Below are positions 58,020 to 64,000 of a stretch of 64,000 nt of DNA, in pieces. The DNA is taken from NCBI GenBank assembly GCA_035048485.1, contig CM068580.1:34881585-34945584 (forward strand). The letters run 5' to 3'. The notes under the pieces are model-generated. The model did no database searches. It saw nothing but the letters and a program-made list of their open reading frames with translations, and was not told where the DNA came from. A program made the translations under genes and the position numbers. This stretch comes from Pteria penguin (lineage: Eukaryota; Mollusca; Bivalvia; Pterioida; Pteriidae). Within the stretch, counting starts at the first letter, position 1; every line of letters starts with the position of its first letter.

Positions 58020-60900
58020 GAACTCATATTATGAGCATCTAAAGATCTATGATCTGATATCCTGTACTCTGGCTTTGGACAGCTAAGGATCTATGATCTG
58101 ATACCCTTTACTCTGACTATGGACAGCTAGGGATCTATGATCTGATACCCTGTACTCTGGCTATGGAGGGCTAGAGATCTATGATCTGATACCATGTACT
58201 CTGGCTATGGACAGCTAATTCTATGATCTGATACCCTGTACTCTGGCTGTGGACAGCTAAGTATCTAGGATCTGATACCATTTACTCTGGCTATGGACAG
58301 CTAGAGATCTATGATCTGATACCATGACTATGGATATGGACAGCTAGGGATCTATGTTCTGATACCATGTACTCTGGCTATGGACAGCTAGAGATCTATG
58401 ATCTGACACCCTGTACTCTGGCCATGGACAGATAAGGATCTATGGTCTGATACCCTGTACTCTGCCTACCGGTATGGACAGCTAAGGATCTATGATCTGA
58501 TACCATGTACTCTGCCTATGGACAGCTAAGGATCTATGATCTGATACCATGTACTCTGGATATGGACAGCTAGAGATCTATGATCTGATAACATGTACTA
58601 TGGCTATGGACAGGTAAGGATCTATGATCTGATACCCTGTACTCTGGCTATGGACAGCTTGGGATCTATGATCTGATACCCTGTACTCTGGCTATGGACA
58701 GCTACGGATCTATGATCTGATACCCTGCACTCTGGCTATGGATAGCTAGAGATCTATGATCTGATACTCTGTACTCTGGCTATGGACAGCTAAGGATCTA
58801 TGATCTGATACCATGTACTCTGACTATGGACAGCTAGAGATCTATAATCTGATACCCTGTACTCTGTCTATGGGCAGCTAGAGATCTATGATCTGATACC
58901 CTGTACTCTGTCTATGGGCAGCTAGAGTTCTATGATCTGATATCCTGTACTCTGGCTATGGACAGCTAGGGGTCTATGATCTGGTATTATGCACTTTGGA
59001 TATGGACAGCTTGGGATCTATGATCTGATACCCTGTACTCTGGCTATGGAAAGCTAAGGATCTATGATCTGATACCCTGTACTCTGGCTATGGACACATA
59101 GGGGTCTATGGTCGGATATCAGTACTCTGGCTATGGACAGCTAGGGGTCTATGATCTGGTATTATGCACTTTGGATATGGACAGCTAGGGGTCTATGATT
59201 TGTTATCATGCACTCTGCCTATGGACAGCTAGGGATCTATGATCTGATACCCTGTACTCTGGCTATGGACACATAGGGGTCTATGGTCTGATATTCTGTA
59301 CTCTGGCTATGGACAGCTAGGGGTCTATGATCTAGTATTATGCACTTTGGATATGAACAGCTAGGGATCTATGATCTGATACCCTGTACTCTGGCTATGG
59401 ACACATAGGGGTCTATGATCTGATACCCTGCACTCTGGCTATGGACAGCTAGGGATCTATGATCTGATACCCTGCACTCTGGCTATGGACAGTTAGGGAT
59501 CTATGATCTGCTATCATTTCACTCTGGCTATCCAGGGAGGAACTTATGGTCTGCTGTCATGCACTCTAGCTATTGAGAGCTGGGAACCTATGATCTGCTG
59601 TCTTGCGCTCTGACCATGAACAGCTATCCTGCTGTCCTACACTCTGGCTATGGACAGCTAAAGATCAATGATCTGCTATCATATACTCTGGCTTTGGACA
59701 GCTAGGGAGCTATGATCTGCTATACTGCACTCTGGCTATGGACAACCATGGGTCTATGACCTGCTGTCTTGCACTCTGACTATGAACAGCTATGTCCTGC
59801 ATGATGGCTATTGACAGCGAGGGATTTTTATCTACTGTCCTGCACTTTGGTGATGGACAGTTAGGAATCTATGATCTGTTGTCCTGCACTCTGGCTATGG
59901 ACAGTGAGAGATGTATTATCTGCTATCCCGCACTCTGGCTAGGGACAGACTGGGGTCTATGATCTGCTATCCTGCACTCTGGTTATGGACAGCGAGAGAT
60001 CTATAATCTACTATCCTGCACTCTGGCTATGGACAGTGAGGGATCTATGGTCAGCTATCCGGCACGCTAGCTATGGACAGCGAGGGATCTATGGTCAGCT
60101 ATCCGGCACGCTGGCTATGGACAGCGAGGGATCTATGATCTGCTATCCGGCACTCTGGCTATGGACAGCGAGGGATCTATGATCTGCTATCCCGCACTCT
60201 GGCTATGGACAGCCAGGGGTCTATGATCTGCTATCCAGCACTCTGGCTATGACAGTGAAGATTCTATAATCTGCTATCCTGCACTCTGGCTATGGACAGC
60301 GAGGGATCTATGATCTGCTATCCCGCACTCTGGCTATGGACAGCCACGGGTCTATGATCTGCTATCCAGCACTCTGGCTATGACAGTGAAGATTCTATAA
60401 TCTGCTATCCTGCACTCTGGCTATGGACAGCCAAAAGTGTATGATCTGCTATCCAGCACGCTGGCTATGACAGTGACGATTCTATGATCTGCTATCCTGC
60501 ACTCTCGTTATGGACAGCGAGGGATCTATGATCTGCTATCCTGCAATCTGGCTATGGACAGCGAGGGATCTATGATCTGCTATCCTGCATGCTGGCTATG
60601 AACAGCCAGTAGTCTATGATCTGCTATCCAGCACGCTGGCTATGGACATCTACGGATCTATGATCTGCTGTATTGTACTTTGGCTATGGACAATTAGCGA
60701 TCTATAATCTTTTATCCTGGACGCTGGCTTAAACAGCTACAGATCTATGGCCTGCTATCTGGCACTTCGGTTATGGACAGCCAGGGGTCTATGATCTGCT
60801 TTCACACACTCTGGTTATGGACCACTAAGGATCTATGATCTGCTGTCCTCACTCTGACTATAGTCAGCAAGGTATCTATGACTTGCTATCCAGGAATATT
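58020..60900. repeat. 44-bp minisatellite, about 65 units
   Basis: The unit is gctatggacagctagggatc, then tatgatctgataccctgtac and tctg. The first half favours ctgatacc and the second half (after about 59500) ctgctatcc, so the array has two sequence blocks. Indels give unit-length variants. Confidence 0.95.
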
Positions 60901-62065
60901 AAGTTAAAACGTTTGTGTTTTTAGAAAACTGATTGGAGTTGAATCGAGAATTTACTACTTTACAACTTCTAGCTGACAACTAAACAGGAGGATATGTGGA
61001 TATGTGGATATGTGTTACACTAATATAGATTGTTATAATAATGTTTAAACATATTAAATGTTACAAATGTTTCTACGGCTATCAACAATAATGCCCAATA
61101 TTTACTATAAAGACATGACAGCAAATTTAATTAGGAAGTACTGTGTACAGGTCCTCTATGGTATGAAATGGACCGTCATAATGAATAAATGAGTCTTAAT
61201 GAACAGAAACATTAGTCATGAATGACTACGATAAAATACTGATCATGATTCAGACATATTGGAAAGTCAGAGTAAGATGGGCGTAGGATACACGTAGTCA
61301 TGACATGTTTGAATCATAAACACAAATACATAGAGGAGTCGAGTCTGGGGTATATAGATACATAAAAATGGAAAAAGGCTGCATATTGACTGATGTATAT
61401 AATGTGGTAAATGAAAAGAAATCTTAAATGTTTAAATCTTTGAGTGAAAAGTCAGAGAATTAACAGTATTAATAATTTAGTGGATGATCTTTTTTATCAT
61501 GTACTAGATAGTTATCCTGGCAAAGTTTTTATTTCGAAGGAAAAACAAAGCAAACTATACAGCTTACGTGTGGCTTTTTTCAACGTTAAAGGGCACGACC
61601 CCATGATGACATTTCTCACTTTCCCTCAAAGTAGTTTCGGTTCATTTGCCAAGTATTTAGATTAAATACAAAAATTGTCAGATTTTACATGTGAAGTTTT
61701 CTATTTTAAATCCTATTAACAAATTTAAATCACTCTTTTGTTATAAGGTTATAACACTGTGTACCTTAGGATCGGTTGTATGGCAATATCTAAATTAAGG
61801 CTAATTTGTATTGCATTACGGTATATCATCTTCGCGAGTCGAGCGTTCGTGATACGTCCCTCCCACAACCGCGTAGCCATACTCTTGAAAACCTTGCTTG
61901 GGGAAGACAGTATATGTATATATTCTATTGCAGAGATATCATAGTGTTGTATGTTGCGTTGTCCTAGTACCATTCAAGCAAGCAGAACAAGCTGTTACAT
62001 TCTTAGATAGTTGTGAAGATTTACAGATGTCTTAAAAATCGAAATTAAAAACAACCCCCTCCCCA
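60901..62065. other. Spacer between the two terminal minisatellites
   Basis: No gene recognised. A 73-residue reading frame at 61444-61665 has no recognisable motif. Confidence 0.5.
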
Positions 62066-63480
62066 GTCAAAGTAAGAGCCAAATAACCAGTCTAAGTAAA
62101 AGCCAAAGAACCAGTCAAAGTAAGAGCCCAAGAACCAGTCTAAGTAAGAGCCCAAGAACCAGTCTAAGTAAGAGCCAAAGAACCAGTCTAAGTAAGAGCC
62201 AAAGAACCAGTCAAAGTAAGAGCCAAAGAACCAGTCTAAGTAAGAGCCAAAGAACCAGTCTAAGTAAGAGCCAAAGAACAAGTCTAAGTAAGAGCCAAAG
62301 AACCAGTCTAAGTAAGAACCCAATAACCAGTCTAAGTAAGAGCCAAAGAACCAGACTAAGTAAGAGCCAAAGAACCAGTCAAAGTACGAGCCAAAGAACC
62401 AGTCTAAGGACCGAGTCAACCAATCTAAGGACGGAGCCAAAGAACCAGCCTAAGTAAGAGCCCAAGAATCAGTCTAAGTAAGAGCCAAAGAACCAGTCTA
62501 AGTAAGAGCCAAAGAACCAGTCTAAGTAAGAGCCCAAGAACCAGTCTAAGTAAGAACCCAATAACCAGTCTAAGTAAGAGCCAAAGAACCAGTCTAAGTA
62601 AGAGCCAAAGAACCAGTCTAAGTAAGAGCCCAAGAACCAGTCTAAGTAAGAGCCAAAGAACCAGTCTAAGGACCAAGTCAACCAATCCAAGGACGGAGCC
62701 AAAGAACCAGTCTAAGTAAGAGCCCAAAAACCAGTCTAAGTAAGAGCCAAAGAACCAGTCTAAGTACGAGCCAAAGAACCAGTCTAAGGACCGAGTCAAC
62801 CAATCTAAGGACGGAGCCAAAGAACCAGCCTAAGTAAGAGCCCAAGAATCAGTCTAAGTAAGAGCCAAAGAACCAGTCTAAGTAAGAGCCAAAGAACCAG
62901 TCTAAGTAAGAGCCCAAGAACCAGTCTAAGTAAGAACCCAATAACCAGTCTAAGTAAGAGCCAAAGAACCAGTCTAAGTAAGAGCCAAAGAACCAGTCTA
63001 AGTAAGAGCCCAAGAACCAGTCTAAGTAAGAGCCCAAGAACCAGTCTAAGTAAGAGCCAAAGAACCAGTCTAAGGACCGAGTCAACCAATCCAAGGACGG
63101 AGCCAAAGAACCAGTCTAAGTAAGAGCCCAAGAACCAGTCTAAGTAAGAGCCCAAGAACCAGTCTAAGGACCGAGTCAACCAATCTAAGGACGGAGCCAA
63201 AGAACCAGTCTAAGTAAGAACCCAAGAACCAGTCTAAGTAAGAGCCCAAGAACCAGTCTAAGTAAGAGCCAAAGAACCAGTCTAAGGACCGAGTCAACCA
63301 ATCTAAGGACGGAGCCAAAGAACCAGTCTAAGTAAGAGCCCAAGAACCAGTCTAAGGACAGAGCCAAGTAATCAGTCTAAGGACCGAGCCAAAGAACCAG
63401 TCTAAGGACCGAGCCAAAGAACCAGTCTAAGGATGGAGCCAAAGAACCAGTCTAAGGACCGAGCCAAAGAACCAGTCTAA
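62066..63480. repeat. 24-bp minisatellite with 380-bp higher-order period
   Basis: The basic unit is agccaaagaaccagtctaag plus taag, interrupted by a variant block aaggaccgagtcaaccaatc taaggacgg. Blocks beginning at about 62420 and 62800 are near-identical, giving a 380-bp higher-order repeat. The unit is a multiple of three, so minus-strand frames stay open (FFGSYLDW repeats) without implying a protein. Confidence 0.95.
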
Positions 63481-64000
63481 AGACGGAACTATGCGTGAGG
63501 CAGTTACTCCTTTCTTTTAAAAGAAATTTACAAACTATTGTCACAGTAAATTGTGGCGTATATATTTCGGGCCAGTACGGAAAAGAAGACATTTGTCATA
63601 CAAACATGCGCTGACCAATCAAAGATATCTATAATAGAAAGCTATTTTTAGAAGCGAAGAGAATAACGACAATACTGACACACTTTTACAATATGAAGTG
63701 GAATAAACTGTAATCCTCCTTGTTTTCTTCAAGTTAAGAAGTTTAAAGTTTAAAAGTATGAATGTATTGTGCAATGAAAAGAAATATTTAGGGAAAGAAC
63801 TTTACTCATAACTGTTTATATAATCGTTGATCGACATACATATGATTGTTTAACTATGCCATAGGTAGAAACAATAAGATGTTAAAATGTCATTGTATGT
63901 TGTATATGTAATATGCAACGACACTTTCAATTCAATATTGTTGGGAAGAATATAGATATATAAAAGTATTAGATAGTCATTTCTGAATTTTTGTTGAAAA
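63481..64000. other. AT-rich end of window
   Basis: Nothing recognised. Confidence 0.6.

Noticed and set aside
61444..61665. 73-residue frame in the terminal spacer
   Set aside because: No family resemblance and no supporting splice or promoter context.
62045..63367. Proteins made of FFGSYLDW repeats on the minus strand
   Set aside because: The 24-bp unit is a multiple of three, so frames stay open by chance; overlapping frames are equally open and there is no start or splice context.

Overview
This is eukaryotic, AT-rich nuclear DNA from an invertebrate, most likely a bivalve mollusc. The grounds are many GT-AG introns, abundant minisatellites, foldback/MITE elements, tRNA-derived SINEs, a LINE fragment, and a dispersed repeat (about 2028-3020) whose two ends I recall from many bivalve genomes. 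The species cannot be fixed from the sequence.

The coding content is one tandem array of four paralogous genes, all on the + strand: copy 1 (4914-12451), copy 2 (18649-28513), copy 3 (33353-43240) and copy 4 (45328-55957). I assembled the exons by hand from splice sites and from homology between the copies. Each assembled reading frame is continuous, giving predicted proteins of 1061, 1235, 1289 and 1351 residues. Intron phases (0,0,2,1,1,0,0) agree across the copies, except that copy 1 lacks the fourth intron.

All four proteins share one plan. (i) A tiny first exon begins Met-Gly, with a candidate N-myristoylation signal. (ii) A short, variable, probably disordered linker follows. (iii) Next is a transglutaminase-like domain of the kyphoscoliosis peptidase (KY)/hillarin family, in which the catalytic Cys and His positions are substituted in every copy while the Asp is kept. 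(iv) Four KY-type Ig-like beta modules come next, each marked by a G-[EKRQVI]-[YF] signature near its end. (v) Two alpha-helical hairpin repeats follow. (vi) Two exons, of 281-284 and exactly 186 bases, encode a module that closely resembles the microtubule-binding head of the dynein heavy-chain stalk. (vii) Last is a copy-specific tail: short in copies 1-3, and 319 residues, proline-rich and charged in copy 4. Copy 2 carries a long acidic insert and copy 3 a long Lys/Ser/Thr-rich insert.

My inference is that the array encodes non-enzymatic scaffold proteins with a lipid-anchored N-terminus and a microtubule-binding C-terminus, possibly membrane- or cortex-to-microtubule (or ciliary) linkers. 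The fusion of a KY/hillarin pseudo-transglutaminase to a dynein-stalk-head-like module is the main candidate for an undescribed system; I could not search databases to test novelty.

The rest is repeat-rich non-coding DNA: a 41-bp minisatellite (about 253-1302), a 35-bp minisatellite of roughly 105 units inside intron 2 of copy 2 (about 18998-22790), a 35-bp array (about 34978-35303), a 44-bp array (about 58020-60900), a 24-bp array with a 380-bp higher-order period (about 62066-63480), a 347-bp MITE with target-site duplication (51965-52311), a 1.36-kb inverted-repeat element (31401-32762), several hairpins, SINEs and simple repeats.
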